Positions 1 through 8,622 of a DNA stretch of 64,000 nucleotides are shown here, in pieces. Numbering within the stretch: the stretch's first letter is position 1; every line of letters starts with the position of its first letter. Both the position numbers and the translations under genes were made by a program. The notes beneath the pieces were generated by a model. The model did no database searches, was not told the origin of the DNA, and saw nothing but the letters and a program-made list of their open reading frames with translations. Source of the DNA: JANOMH01 sp031422295 (GTDB lineage: Bacteria; Pseudomonadota; Alphaproteobacteria; Rhodobacterales; Rhodobacteraceae); assembly GCA_031422295.1 (NCBI GenBank), contig JANOQM010000099.1, forward strand, positions 101,749 through 165,748, given 5' to 3'.

Positions 1-404
1 ACCGTGCCGCCCACAGGCCGGCCATCCGCCTCGGCCATCAGATCGGGCAGGCCGTGGCCGAAAAAGATGTTGTCGCCCAGCACCATGGCCGAGGGCGCCC
101 CAGCCAAGAAATCCTCGGCCAGCAGATAGGCCTGCGCCAACCCGTCCGGGCTGGGTTGGGTGATCCAAGTGATCGCCAGCCCCCATTGGCCGCCGTCCCC
201 CATCAGCCGCTGAAACTGCTCCTGATCGCCGGGGGTAGTGATAATCGCAATCTCGCGGATGCCAGCCAGCATCAACACCGACAGCGGATAATAGATCATC
301 GGTTTGTCATAGATTGGCAGCAGCTGTTTGGACAAACCAATGGTGATCGGATACAGTCGGGTGCCCGACCCGCCCGCCAGTATGATCCCTTTACGCTTTT
401 GCAT
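1..404 (-). CDS. rmlA: Glucose-1-phosphate thymidylyltransferase, N-terminal part (cut by window edge)
   Basis: First enzyme of dTDP-L-rhamnose synthesis; it makes dTDP-glucose from glucose-1-phosphate and dTTP in the cytoplasm. Only the first 134 codons are present; the gene continues past base 1. Reading leftward from the ATG at 402-404, the product begins MQKRKGIILAGGSGTRLYP, with the nucleotide-binding GGSGTRLYP loop of the family, then the SKQLLPIYDKPMIYYPL and VLGDNIFFG blocks typical of RmlA. It follows rmlD by about 60 bases on the same strand and closes the rml cluster. The identification is secure; the C-terminus cannot be judged. Confidence 0.95.
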   Translation of the reverse strand, partial: MQKRKGIILAGGSGTRLYPITIGLSKQLLPIYDKPMIYYPLSVLMLAGIREIAIITTPGDQEQFQRLMGDGGQWGLAITWITQPSPDGLAQAYLLAEDFLAGAPSAMVLGDNIFFGHGLPDLMAEADGRPVGGT

Positions 405-464
405 CGTGACCCCTCGCTGCTGCTCTCGCCGTCATAAAACGTCACCCCTTGCTTGACCAGTGGC

Positions 465-1328
465 CTAGGCCAGTTCGCGCAGAACGGCGGCTACCCCGGC
501 CTGCCAGTCCGGGCGCGTAATTCCGAATGCCGCTTGCAGGGTGCCGCAATCAAGCCGGGAATTGGCAGGACGCCGGGCCGGGGTTGGATAGTCGGTTGTT
601 GGAATACCAGTGACAGAGACCGCCATCCCGGCTTGCGCGAATATCTCGCGCGCGAAATCGGCCCAGCTGACATCGGGGGTTCCGGCGTAATGGTAGGTTC
701 CTGTTGCCTCCCGCCCTTGATGAAGATCGCGGGCCATCCGCAACAGCGTATCCGCGATTGCCACAGCCGGGGTCGGCCCGCCGACCTGATCGGCCACCAC
801 ATTCAACTGGTCGCGCGTAGCCCCCAGCCGCAGCATGGTTTTAAGGAAATTGGCTCCATCGGCGGAAAACACCCAGGACGTGCGCAGGATCGCATGCACC
901 CCGCCTGCCGCCCGAACGCCCTGTTCACCCGCCAATTTGCTTTGCCCGTATATCCCCAAAGGACCGGTCGGGTCCGACACGTGCCAAGGCAGGTCGCCCG
1001 ACCCGTCAAAAACGTAATCAGTCGAAATATGCAAAAATGGCTTGCTTGCCGCAGCCGCAACCTGCGCCATCGCAGCAGGCGCCGCAGCATTCACTGCAAA
1101 GGCCGCCGCGACATCGGTTTCAGCCTTGTCCACAGCGGTATAGGCGGCCGCATTAATGACCACATCGGCCTGCCCGATCACGGCTTGCAGGGCCGCAGCA
1201 CACCCGGCGGGATCAGTCAGATCGGCTTGTGCCCGGCCCAAAACAATCAGTGAAACGCTCTGAGCCGCAACCAGCCGCCGCAGCGCGCAGGCCACTTGCC
1301 CGGTTTGCCCGAATACCACTGCCCGCAT
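465..1328 (-). CDS. rmlD: dTDP-4-dehydrorhamnose reductase
   Basis: Last enzyme of dTDP-L-rhamnose synthesis; an NAD(P)H-dependent reductase of the extended SDR family, 287 residues. It starts MRAVVFGQTGQVA, a Rossmann GxxGxxG loop, and has the catalytic YGQSK (YxxxK) motif and a TDYVFDG block in mid-protein. Upstream in-frame codons exist to 1394, but only the ATG at 1328 (or 1331) puts the Rossmann strand at the N-terminus, with a weak AAGGG ribosome site 5 bases before 1328. It lies between the fibre gene and rmlA on the same strand. A hairpin separates it from the fibre gene, so it may have its own promoter. Confidence 0.93.
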   Translation of the reverse strand: MRAVVFGQTGQVACALRRLVAAQSVSLIVLGRAQADLTDPAGCAAALQAVIGQADVVINAAAYTAVDKAETDVAAAFAVNAAAPAAMAQVAAAASKPFLHISTDYVFDGSGDLPWHVSDPTGPLGIYGQSKLAGEQGVRAAGGVHAILRTSWVFSADGANFLKTMLRLGATRDQLNVVADQVGGPTPAVAIADTLLRMARDLHQGREATGTYHYAGTPDVSWADFAREIFAQAGMAVSVTGIPTTDYPTPARRPANSRLDCGTLQAAFGITRPDWQAGVAAVLRELA

Positions 1329-1377
1329 CATTGACCCTTGCCCAATTTTGCCAGCGTTATGGCATTGCACCCAAACC

Positions 1378-1410
1378 AAAGCCACCCCCGGCATGACCAG
1401 AGGTGGCTTT
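1378..1410 (-). terminator. Terminator-like hairpin between fibre gene and rmlD
   Basis: A 9-bp perfect stem (AAAGCCACC / GGTGGCTTT) with a 15-base loop lies 24 bases past the stop of the DUF2793 gene. On the minus strand it is followed by GGTTTGGG, so the T-tract is poor. It could end or attenuate transcription before rmlD. Confidence 0.45.
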
Positions 1411-1433
1411 CGCAGAGCAATGATCAGGTTTGG

Positions 1434-3422
1434 TCAGTAGTCGGTTTCGACATAAACCCCGGAACAATCATACGCCACCGCCGCTGCAGTCGCTGCATTG
1501 GTCATGAAGCAACGGGGGGTCAGGAACTGGGTGTTGGCAGGCAGATCCGTCGTGATTTCCTGCTCGAACACAGCCCCCGTTACATCATCCACCACCCGCA
1601 CCCAGACCGATGCACCATTCGGAGCAGCATACAGGTAAAGCGTATACAGCCCGCCGGTCGCGATATTGAAATTTGCGCCCATATCCACCAGCGTCGGGGC
1701 ACCGGTCGCGTCATTGCTGACCAATTGCCAGCGCGTATGGGTGCCACGTTCAAAACCGATGCCGACAGCGTTAACCATCGTTGCCAACGTCGTGGTTGTC
1801 GCCAGCGCAGTGGTCACACCATTCAGCCCAAAGAACGCCATGCCGGTGGCCTGTAATGTCGTCAGCGAAATCCGGCTGACGTAGGTCCAGCCGCCCTGAC
1901 CTGCCGCATTGCCGCGCCAGCACACAAAGGCCGCACTGCGCTGTTCTGCCGCCGCACTGGCCGTCGCTGCCGAAGTCACGCGCCACCGCCGGATCCCCGA
2001 GACCAGTGTCCCCGCCGCCGGGATCGGTGTGGACACCGTCCCAACAGCGGTTTGCGCCATGCCCTCTACAATGATCGTGGTGCTGGCGGAGGGTGTCCAG
2101 CGGGCAACCCGGGTTAGGCCGATGTGCGATTGCACAGAAAACTCGCGCCCACCGGGACGCATCACATCCACCCACGTAGCCCCAGCCCGGTTGCGACCAT
2201 AAACCGACAGCTTGCCTGCTGCAGGTGCTGCTGGGGGGGCCGATTGACCGCTTAGTACCAGCGGTTTTGGCAGTTCCACCCGGCCCGATGTGCGGTCAAT
2301 CTGCAATGCATCGAAATAGCTGGACCCGTCGGGGCTGACTTTGAAACTGAAATCATCATTGGCCAGCAGACCGATCAGGGCACGGGTGCTGAACCCGGTT
2401 TTGAAAGCCAAGGCTGCGTCGTTGGCCGCAGCGTTCTTGTTCACCGTAGCCTCAATACTGGTGCCTGCATTGTTCAGCAAAATCGCAGGAGTATTAACTG
2501 ACAGCCGGTTGGTCGCATCTGCGGTCGCTCCGCCAAGGCCCAGTTGACCAGCAGTCAGATTGGCCTGTGGCATGGCGACGGTCGTCACCGCATTGGCAAA
2601 AGTGACGGTGGGCGTGTTGATGACCGTTGTTCCGCCCGCCCCAACCGTGGCGGAACCCAGATTGATCACCGTGGTGGACCCCGACACCGCCCCGGTGCCC
2701 AAGTTGACAGTTTTGGTCGTCGCCGCAGCCGTGGCCCCGGTGCCGACCCCATAGGTCGCCGTGGCAGTTGAACTGCCCAAGGTCGCGGCTGGCCCGGTGA
2801 CCGAAAAACTGCCCGATGCGCTAAACGCCCCGGTCGAGGTCAAGTTGCCAGAGGCTGTAACTGTATTCGTCGCAGTCAGCGTGCCAGCAAACGTCTTGTT
2901 GCCGGTAAAATTTTGGGTCCCAGCCAGCCCGGCAATTTCAGTATCGACATCTGGAAGGGCATAGGTCCGGGTTGTGGCCGTTGGCAAGGCGGCCAAATTG
3001 AAGGCGGCCACTTTGGTCGGGTCAGCTGCATGGGTCAGCTCAAAATCGGCATCCGAAAACACCGAACCACCTCCACCGGACGAACTGGCCGCAGCCCAAG
3101 CAATGCCCGTCCAAACCAGCAAGGCCAACTCGTCGGCCACCCAGGCCAACCAGCCGGTTCTGGGTGTCAACCGCAACCATGCCCCACCGATCCGGTAGAC
3201 CACATTCAGGTCCCACCCCGCCCAGTCGCCCGTCGCCCCGGACGCCACGATATAGCGGTCACCATCCACCGGCAGTGCGGGCGGTGCGGTCAGGTTCCGG
3301 TCAATGACGGCCAGCTGCACCACCGCATCCAGCAGTTGGACGGCCTCATTATGGGTCACATGCTTTTGCGCCTGTGACGGCTGGATATAGGGCAAGCTTA
3401 GATTTGTTGATGTATCGGACAT
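1434..3422 (-). CDS. DUF2793 fibre/spike-like protein within the rhamnose cluster
   Basis: A 662-residue protein of phage-structural type. Residues about 10-112 match the DUF2793 module (PYIQPSQAQKHVTHNEA, then the DGDRY and W-rich blocks), found in alphaproteobacterial phage and gene-transfer-agent-associated fibre proteins. A Ser/Gly linker (112-120) follows, then a Thr/Ala/Ser/Gly-rich region (about 165-285) like a beta-fibre shaft, a phage-like NRLSVNTPAILLNN block near 300, and a distinct C-terminal domain (about 430-662) that may bind a ligand. The start at 3422 has an excellent GGGAGG site 5 bases upstream; no signal peptide is seen. No other phage gene is nearby. Sitting between rmlB and rmlD suggests, but does not prove, a link to surface polysaccharide. 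Confidence 0.85.
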   Translation of the reverse strand: MSDTSTNLSLPYIQPSQAQKHVTHNEAVQLLDAVVQLAVIDRNLTAPPALPVDGDRYIVASGATGDWAGWDLNVVYRIGGAWLRLTPRTGWLAWVADELALLVWTGIAWAAASSSGGGGSVFSDADFELTHAADPTKVAAFNLAALPTATTRTYALPDVDTEIAGLAGTQNFTGNKTFAGTLTATNTVTASGNLTSTGAFSASGSFSVTGPAATLGSSTATATYGVGTGATAAATTKTVNLGTGAVSGSTTVINLGSATVGAGGTTVINTPTVTFANAVTTVAMPQANLTAGQLGLGGATADATNRLSVNTPAILLNNAGTSIEATVNKNAAANDAALAFKTGFSTRALIGLLANDDFSFKVSPDGSSYFDALQIDRTSGRVELPKPLVLSGQSAPPAAPAAGKLSVYGRNRAGATWVDVMRPGGREFSVQSHIGLTRVARWTPSASTTIIVEGMAQTAVGTVSTPIPAAGTLVSGIRRWRVTSAATASAAAEQRSAAFVCWRGNAAGQGGWTYVSRISLTTLQATGMAFFGLNGVTTALATTTTLATMVNAVGIGFERGTHTRWQLVSNDATGAPTLVDMGANFNIATGGLYTLYLYAAPNGASVWVRVVDDVTGAVFEQEITTDLPANTQFLTPRCFMTNAATAAAVAYDCSGVYVETDY

Positions 3423-3519
3423 GAAACCTCCCGGGGATAGCTGCAGGCGGGAAAGTTCCATTGATTGATGAATGACGTGGGAATCGACCGTTCAGATACT
3501 GTCAGGTTTGGTTAACCAT

Positions 3520-4560
3520 TCAGTTTTTCTGCCCCAGTCGCTGGCCAACACCGGCGCGGTTTTGCAAGGGCTGCCACCATGCCTCATTGTCCAGAAACCA
3601 CTGCACCGTCCGCTCCAACCCTTGTTCCAGCGTCACCGACGGCCGCCAGCCCAGTTCGTCACGGATACGTTTTGGATCAATGGCATAGCGCATGTCATGC
3701 CCGGGCCGGTCGGTAACAAAAGCAATCTGATCAGCATAGGGGGCGGCCTTGGGCCGCTTGGTATCCAGAATGGCGCAGATCATCCGGACAATATCAATAT
3801 TGCGGGCCTCATTTTCGCCGCCGATATTGTAGGATCGGCCCACCTGGCCGCGCTGCACAACCGTCAGCAACGCATCGGCGTGATCCTCGACATACAGCCA
3901 GTCGCGGACATTTTCGCCCTTGCCATAGACCGGGATTGGCTGCCCTGCCAAAGCCTTAAGGATAACTACCGGGATCAGTTTTTCGGGAAAGTGGAAGGGT
4001 CCGTAATTGTTCGAACAATTGGTCATCACCACCGGCAGGCCGTAGGTTTCATGCCAGGCCCGGACCAGATGGTCAGACGCAGCCTTGGACGCCGAATAAG
4101 GCGAGTTGGGGGCATAAGGAGTTTCCTCGGTAAACTGCCCCTCAGCACCCAGTGACCCGAAGACTTCATCGGTTGAGATGTGGTGAAACCGAAAATCGTC
4201 AGGTTTGTCGCGACCCACCCAATAGGTCCGGGCCGCCTCGAGCATATTGAACGTACCCGTAATATTGGTGTCGATGAAGTCGGCAGGGCCGTCGATTGAT
4301 CTGTCTACATGGCTTTCCGCTGCCAAGTGCATCACGGCATCAGGCTGATGGGCCGCAAAAATCCGGTCCAATGTGGCACGGTCGCGAATATCGGCCTGTT
4401 CGAACATATAACCCGGCGCATTTGATACGCCCGCCACATTATCCAGACAGGCCGCATAGGTCAGCGCATCCAGATTAACCACAGAATGCCCGGCGCGGAC
4501 CGCGTGGCGGACCACGGCTGACCCGATAAACCCGGCCCCGCCGGTGACAAGCAGTTTCAT
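3520..4560 (-). CDS. rmlB: dTDP-glucose 4,6-dehydratase
   Basis: Second rhamnose-pathway enzyme: NAD-dependent dehydration of dTDP-glucose to the 4-keto-6-deoxy sugar. The 346-residue product starts MKLLVTGGAGFIGS (Rossmann loop), has the HLAAESHVDRS block, the STDEVFG block and the catalytic YSASK (YxxxK) motif. The ATG at 4560 overlaps the rmlC stop by one base (TGATG), so the two are translationally coupled. A GTG one codon upstream is possible but lacks an advantage. Length is normal for RmlB. Confidence 0.96.
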   Translation of the reverse strand: MKLLVTGGAGFIGSAVVRHAVRAGHSVVNLDALTYAACLDNVAGVSNAPGYMFEQADIRDRATLDRIFAAHQPDAVMHLAAESHVDRSIDGPADFIDTNITGTFNMLEAARTYWVGRDKPDDFRFHHISTDEVFGSLGAEGQFTEETPYAPNSPYSASKAASDHLVRAWHETYGLPVVMTNCSNNYGPFHFPEKLIPVVILKALAGQPIPVYGKGENVRDWLYVEDHADALLTVVQRGQVGRSYNIGGENEARNIDIVRMICAILDTKRPKAAPYADQIAFVTDRPGHDMRYAIDPKRIRDELGWRPSVTLEQGLERTVQWFLDNEAWWQPLQNRAGVGQRLGQKN

Positions 4561-5126
4561 CACACGCCCTCATACACAAATGGCGACACAAAATCGGCCA
4601 GCAACAGGGCTGCTGTATCTTTCGCGCTCAACACGACGCGGGCGGTATCAAAACCCCAGTCGATCCCGATGGCCGGATCATCAAACCTGACAGCGCCGTC
4701 GCATTCCGGGGCATAATAATCGGTGCATTTATAGACAATCTCAGTATCCGGGGCGCGGGTCGCAAAGCCGTGCAAGAAACCCTTAGGCACCAGTAATTGC
4801 TTGCCATTTTCCGCAGTCAGTTCAATGCCAAACCACGCGCCATAAGTTGGCGACCCACGGCGCACATCGACGGCAACATCGAACACAGCACCCTTGCCAC
4901 AGCGTACGAGTTTATCCTGCGCATGTGGTGGGGATTGGAAATGCAGACCGCGCACCGTGCCGACCGCCGCCGAAAGTGAATGGTTATCCTGCACGAAATC
5001 CAGATCAATCCCGTGGCTGGCCAATACCTTGCGCGACCAGCTTTCGGAAAAGAACCCGCGCGCATCACCGTGCCGGGCGGGGGTCAGAATCAGGACACCC
5101 GCCAGTTTGGTTTTTTCTATCAACAT
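4560..5126 (-). CDS. rmlC: dTDP-4-dehydrorhamnose 3,5-epimerase
   Basis: Third rhamnose-pathway enzyme, a cupin-fold epimerase of 188 residues acting on the 4-keto-6-deoxy intermediate. Visible family blocks are DARGFFSESW, FVQDNHSLS, the catalytic-His RGLHFQ segment, the RGSPTYG loop and VPKGFLHGF. The ATG at 5126 was preferred over the one at 5138 because a GGAG site lies 7 bases before it. It is the first gene of the leftward rml cluster. Confidence 0.95.
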   Translation of the reverse strand: MLIEKTKLAGVLILTPARHGDARGFFSESWSRKVLASHGIDLDFVQDNHSLSAAVGTVRGLHFQSPPHAQDKLVRCGKGAVFDVAVDVRRGSPTYGAWFGIELTAENGKQLLVPKGFLHGFATRAPDTEIVYKCTDYYAPECDGAVRFDDPAIGIDWGFDTARVVLSAKDTAALLLADFVSPFVYEGV

Positions 5127-5188
5127 CAGGCGCTCCATTCACTTTAAGCGCCCGACTTAGCAATGCCCGGGGCTGCTGTCAGCCCCTT

Positions 5189-6370
5189 TCAGATCAGCGG
5201 CATCCGGCGCATCCGGCCCGGCGCGTCCGGGTTGTGATATTTGTTCGGCACCCCATGGTCGCGCAACAGGCCCGCGCAATGGGCCAGTTTGCCCGCATCC
5301 AGTGACACCCCCAGCCCGGGTCCCTTGGGCAATGCGATATAATTATCCTTGGGCGTAAACGGCCCTTCGGCGATCACGTCAAACGGTTGCTGGCGCAGCA
5401 AGGATTGGTTGGGTTCGCGGATATGCGGATGGGCAGCGCAGGCGTGCAGATAAGCGGCGGTTTCAAGGCCGGACCCGCCGGAATAGCACCAGAAATCCAC
5501 CCCCGCCCCCTGACAGGCCGACACAAAACGCAACATCGCTGAAAACCCGCCAAAGCCCGCGACGTCAGACACGATGGCATCGGGCACGCCGTAGGCCACG
5601 GCCTTGGCCAGATCGGTGTTATGGCCGGAAAACGGGATCCCGGTCCTTTCCCGCAACCGCTTCATCCCGGACCAATCCGGCGTCGGATCCTCCCAGTTGC
5701 GCACCCCGGCCTCTGCGAACGCCGAAGCCAGATACACGGCAGATGGCACCGAAAACGCCTGATCGCTGTCGATCCGCAGCATCGCATCTGGGCCAAGGGC
5801 CGCGCGCAGCGCCTGCACCAGCCGGATATTGGCGTTCAAATCGGGCGCAGACACCTTGCCTTCGAAAAATGTCGTCCCGTGCATTTCGCGCAGACCCAAA
5901 CAGTAGTCCACCACCTGTTCGACCGTGGCCTCACCGCCCTTGCCGTCCTGCGGCAAACGGTAGCTGAAATAGTCAGTAAACGGAATCCGGTCGCGGTGAA
6001 TGCCGCCCAGCACATTGGCCACCGGTTGACCCCACAGCTTGCCGCGCAAATCCCACAGGGCAATCTCGACCCCGCCCCATGCTCCGCGCAGTCCATAATC
6101 GGTCACGGAATGGGCGGCAGGCATCGACGGTAACACTCTGCGTTCCAGCCCGGCCAAATCCAACGGGTCCTGCCCAATCAGCAGCGGCGCAAAACTGTCG
6201 ATCAGCCGGGCCGATCCATGCGACGGGGCCTCGCCAATGCCGATCAACCCATCGGTGGTTTCAACCTCGACCACAGTTTTGGTGAACCCGTCCAACGCGC
6301 CGTAGGACCACAAATAGGGGGCCTCAAGCGGGATCAGAACCGGCGTGGCGCGGATGGTGCGAATTTTCAT
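5189..6370 (-). CDS. Enolase-superfamily (mandelate racemase/muconate lactonizing type) enzyme
   Basis: A 393-residue member of the MR/MLE branch of the enolase superfamily, which abstracts a proton next to a carboxylate and often dehydrates sugar acids. An N-terminal capping domain (about 1-125) is followed by the barrel domain. Candidate catalytic Lys172 is in a K-x-S rather than K-x-K motif; D201/D203, E227 and a D269 followed by GFGG are likely metal or barrel-strand residues. The segment that usually holds the second-half His base reads WCYSGGSGLETA, with no His. The start at 6370 begins MKIRTIRATPV. It follows the response-regulator gene by 83 bases. A sugar-acid dehydratase role is inferred from the importer and lactonase across the divergent promoter; the substrate is unknown. 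Confidence 0.85.
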   Translation of the reverse strand: MKIRTIRATPVLIPLEAPYLWSYGALDGFTKTVVEVETTDGLIGIGEAPSHGSARLIDSFAPLLIGQDPLDLAGLERRVLPSMPAAHSVTDYGLRGAWGGVEIALWDLRGKLWGQPVANVLGGIHRDRIPFTDYFSYRLPQDGKGGEATVEQVVDYCLGLREMHGTTFFEGKVSAPDLNANIRLVQALRAALGPDAMLRIDSDQAFSVPSAVYLASAFAEAGVRNWEDPTPDWSGMKRLRERTGIPFSGHNTDLAKAVAYGVPDAIVSDVAGFGGFSAMLRFVSACQGAGVDFWCYSGGSGLETAAYLHACAAHPHIREPNQSLLRQQPFDVIAEGPFTPKDNYIALPKGPGLGVSLDAGKLAHCAGLLRDHGVPNKYHNPDAPGRMRRMPLI

Positions 6371-6453
6371 CAGGCGGGCCTTTGGAAGATGCTTAGCAGA
6401 AAATCCTAAGCCTTGCGGCGCGATTCGCTTGCCTGAATGCGGCAGGTTCTGGA

Positions 6454-7185
6454 CTAATGTTTTTGGCCGCCGATCCAATCCTGCAACTCAGCCTCGGCGC
6501 GTTCTAACGCGCCATAGTTCAGCAACTTGCGCAAAATCGCTGTGGTCACGGCGCGGGACCGCAGATTGAACTGACTTTCGCTGCCGGTCGTTTGGCCGGT
6601 TGCCTGATAGACATCCAGCTTGTCATAGATCTGCTGCAACCGATTTTGCACAGACCGCAGTGACATGCGGCGGCGATCAGCGATGGCGCGGTCAGTCAGG
6701 CCCAGCGCGATGTCGACCAGTATCTCGTACTCCGCATCGGTAAATCCACCGGTCTGGCCGAAACTCATCGCTTGGGTGCCGCGCACCTCGCGGTCAATGA
6801 CACATTGATTTTCAACGAAGATACTACGCAAAGCCAGCTTTAGCCGCTCTTCCGATGCCGATTTCAGGACATAGCCATAGGCCGCCCCATCGGGCACAAT
6901 CCGGCTGACACCACGGACATAGGCCTCGTCTGCGTAGTTCGACCAGAACAAAATCCGGGTGCCGGGCCGTTCACGCCAGATAGTACGGGCAGCCTCGATT
7001 CCGGTCCTCGGCTGCATTTGCAGGTCCATGACGATATGGGCCTTGTCATGCTGACGGGCCAGAACTTCGCCTTCGCCACCACTCGCGGCCTCGATCACTG
7101 CGCTGCATTCCGGCAAGGCAGCATTGACGGATTCGTGTAAATAGGACCGGTGCAGTGGGTCATCTTCGACAATCAGCACTTTCAT
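6454..7185 (-). CDS. LuxR/NarL-type response regulator
   Basis: A 243-residue two-component response regulator. The receiver domain (1 to about 125) has the acidic pocket VEDD and phospho-acceptor Asp54 in MDLQM; the conserved Lys appears in YVLKSAS. A LuxR-type helix-turn-helix follows near 150-200 (ALGLTDRAIADRRRMSLRSV, then QNRLQQIYDKL). About 40 C-terminal residues extend past the usual end. Its ATG overlaps the kinase gene by four bases (ATGA). It probably acts on the divergent importer promoter. Confidence 0.92.
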   Translation of the reverse strand: MKVLIVEDDPLHRSYLHESVNAALPECSAVIEAASGGEGEVLARQHDKAHIVMDLQMQPRTGIEAARTIWRERPGTRILFWSNYADEAYVRGVSRIVPDGAAYGYVLKSASEERLKLALRSIFVENQCVIDREVRGTQAMSFGQTGGFTDAEYEILVDIALGLTDRAIADRRRMSLRSVQNRLQQIYDKLDVYQATGQTTGSESQFNLRSRAVTTAILRKLLNYGALERAEAELQDWIGGQKH

Positions 7186-8414
7186 TCTGCGGCTACCTTT
7201 TGGACCGGGGCGGCCAAGGTAATGCTGACCTTGGTGCCCGGCCCGTCTGCCCCGGAGGCCATGGCAAAGCGGGCGGCAATCAGCCTTGCGCGGGTTTTCA
7301 TATTCTCGATACCACTGCCGCCACGCCCTTTGGGCCGGGGCATCCCTTGTCCATCGTCGCTGATTGTGATCACAATCTGCGCTTGCGCCAGCCCCAGATG
7401 CACGGTGACGACGCTTGCCTGCGCATGGTTTACAGCATTGTTGATCGCTTCTTGGGCAATCCGGAACAAGGCCACACCGACCGACGGTGGCAACGCATCG
7501 ATTGTGCCAAATGTGGCATCCGACAATACACCACGCAAAGGTTGACCGGAATCCCGGATTGCCCGGTCCAGATGGTTTTCCACTGCATCGGCAAATCCGA
7601 ACAAATGCAGCACCGATGGTTTGGCGGCCTCGATGATCTGGCGCAGGGCCTGCATGGAGTGGTGCAATGACTGAGACAAAGGCAGCAAGTCAGCGCCGTT
7701 AACCGCTTTCGTCGTATTCAGCCGCTCCAGCCTTCGGGCCAGCCGGGTCAGATCGGCAAGGGTCTGATCATGGAGGTCCATGCCAATTCTTTGCCGCTCG
7801 CCCTCTAACGCTTCGGTCAGACGCAACGCGCCCTGCCGCAGGCCCTCTTCGCGCGCCCGCGCCTCAGCTTCGACAATCGCCGATTGCCGGGCCTGCGCGG
7901 CGGCCCGCAAGGCAAAGAAATACGGCGACAGAAGTTCGGCCACATAGCGTCCGTTTCGAATATCGTCGGGGCCATAACGGCCGGGTTCGTGCAAAGAACA
8001 GGACAGCGCACCAATAATTTCGCCATGCACAATCATCGGCAGATGAATGCGGCTGCGCAACTGGTGTTCGAAAATTGGTCCAAAGGCCGGGTGATCGCGC
8101 CCGGCGGCGAAATCAATACGTGCATCCGCCGTCAACATATGATCGACTTTGCCGGTCAGCAGGGCCCGGATCGGGCTGTTGGCCACCGGCGCATGGGCCA
8201 TGCGGCCCCAGTCGGTATCAATCCCGGATTCGTACGCCGTATGAAACCGACCGTCATCGCGGACAATGCACACATCCAAGTGATCATGCGGAATGATTGC
8301 GGCGATCTCGGCCCCGACGGCCCGGATCGCCGACCCGAAATCCAGCTGTCCAGCAAGCAGGCGGGCAATCCGAAAGAATTGGTTCAGCCGGGCGGTGGGG
8401 GCAATTTTCACCAT
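7182..8414 (-). CDS. Sensor histidine kinase, GAF plus HisKA_3/HATPase
   Basis: Cytoplasmic sensor kinase of 410 residues with no membrane segment. A GAF-like sensor region spans roughly 15-175, followed by an Ala/Arg/Glu-rich helix, then the HisKA_3 dimerisation domain with ERQRIGMDLHDQ (phospho-His about residue 215) and a C-terminal HATPase with the N-box QEAINNAVNHAQ and G-boxes DDGQGMP and GGSGIENM. The start at 8414 is chosen because it follows AGGAT and gives MVKIAPTARLNQF; an in-frame codon at 8441 is also open. It pairs with the overlapping regulator gene. A soluble GAF kinase suggests it senses an internal metabolite. Confidence 0.9.
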   Translation of the reverse strand: MVKIAPTARLNQFFRIARLLAGQLDFGSAIRAVGAEIAAIIPHDHLDVCIVRDDGRFHTAYESGIDTDWGRMAHAPVANSPIRALLTGKVDHMLTADARIDFAAGRDHPAFGPIFEHQLRSRIHLPMIVHGEIIGALSCSLHEPGRYGPDDIRNGRYVAELLSPYFFALRAAAQARQSAIVEAEARAREEGLRQGALRLTEALEGERQRIGMDLHDQTLADLTRLARRLERLNTTKAVNGADLLPLSQSLHHSMQALRQIIEAAKPSVLHLFGFADAVENHLDRAIRDSGQPLRGVLSDATFGTIDALPPSVGVALFRIAQEAINNAVNHAQASVVTVHLGLAQAQIVITISDDGQGMPRPKGRGGSGIENMKTRARLIAARFAMASGADGPGTKVSITLAAPVQKVAAE

Positions 8415-8417
8415 CAC

Positions 8418-8446
8418 TTGACATCCTGCGACACGTCTCAAAAATC
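8418..8446 (+). promoter_or_regulatory. Possible sigma70 promoter for the ABC importer
   Basis: TTGACA at 8418-8423, a 17-base spacer and AAAAAT at 8441-8446. The -35 is perfect; the -10 matches four of six positions. It points toward the binding-protein gene and lies just upstream of the 18-bp palindrome at 8492. Confidence 0.35.
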
Positions 8447-8491
8447 ATGACGCAGTTCGGGGCGTCTGACCATGGGGTCATCCCCCCGGCT

Positions 8492-8509
8492 TTTGCGGGA
8501 ACCCGCAAA
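8492..8509. promoter_or_regulatory. Perfect 18-bp palindrome in the divergent intergenic region
   Basis: TTTGCGGG-AA-CCCGCAAA, two perfect 8-bp arms with a 2-bp centre, lies in the 208-bp gap between the histidine kinase and binding-protein genes. Size and position fit an operator for a dimeric helix-turn-helix regulator, most simply the LuxR-type regulator encoded next door. It could also fold in RNA. Confidence 0.55.
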
Positions 8510-8622
8510 GAACATGCCTGAAACGCCCTATACAGCCCCACCAACGATAATTCATCCTGCCGCTACCGATCAAGGAGGCCGCCACATTCGGCGGGATCGT
8601 AAGAATTCATAGGGAGAGAGAC

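Noticed and set aside
453..1253. 266-residue open frame antisense to rmlD
   Set aside because: Low-complexity, motif-free; rmlD is clear on the minus strand.
1434..3422. Part of a prophage or GTA cluster
   Set aside because: No capsid, terminase, portal or other tail gene in the flanks; only a lone fibre-like gene.
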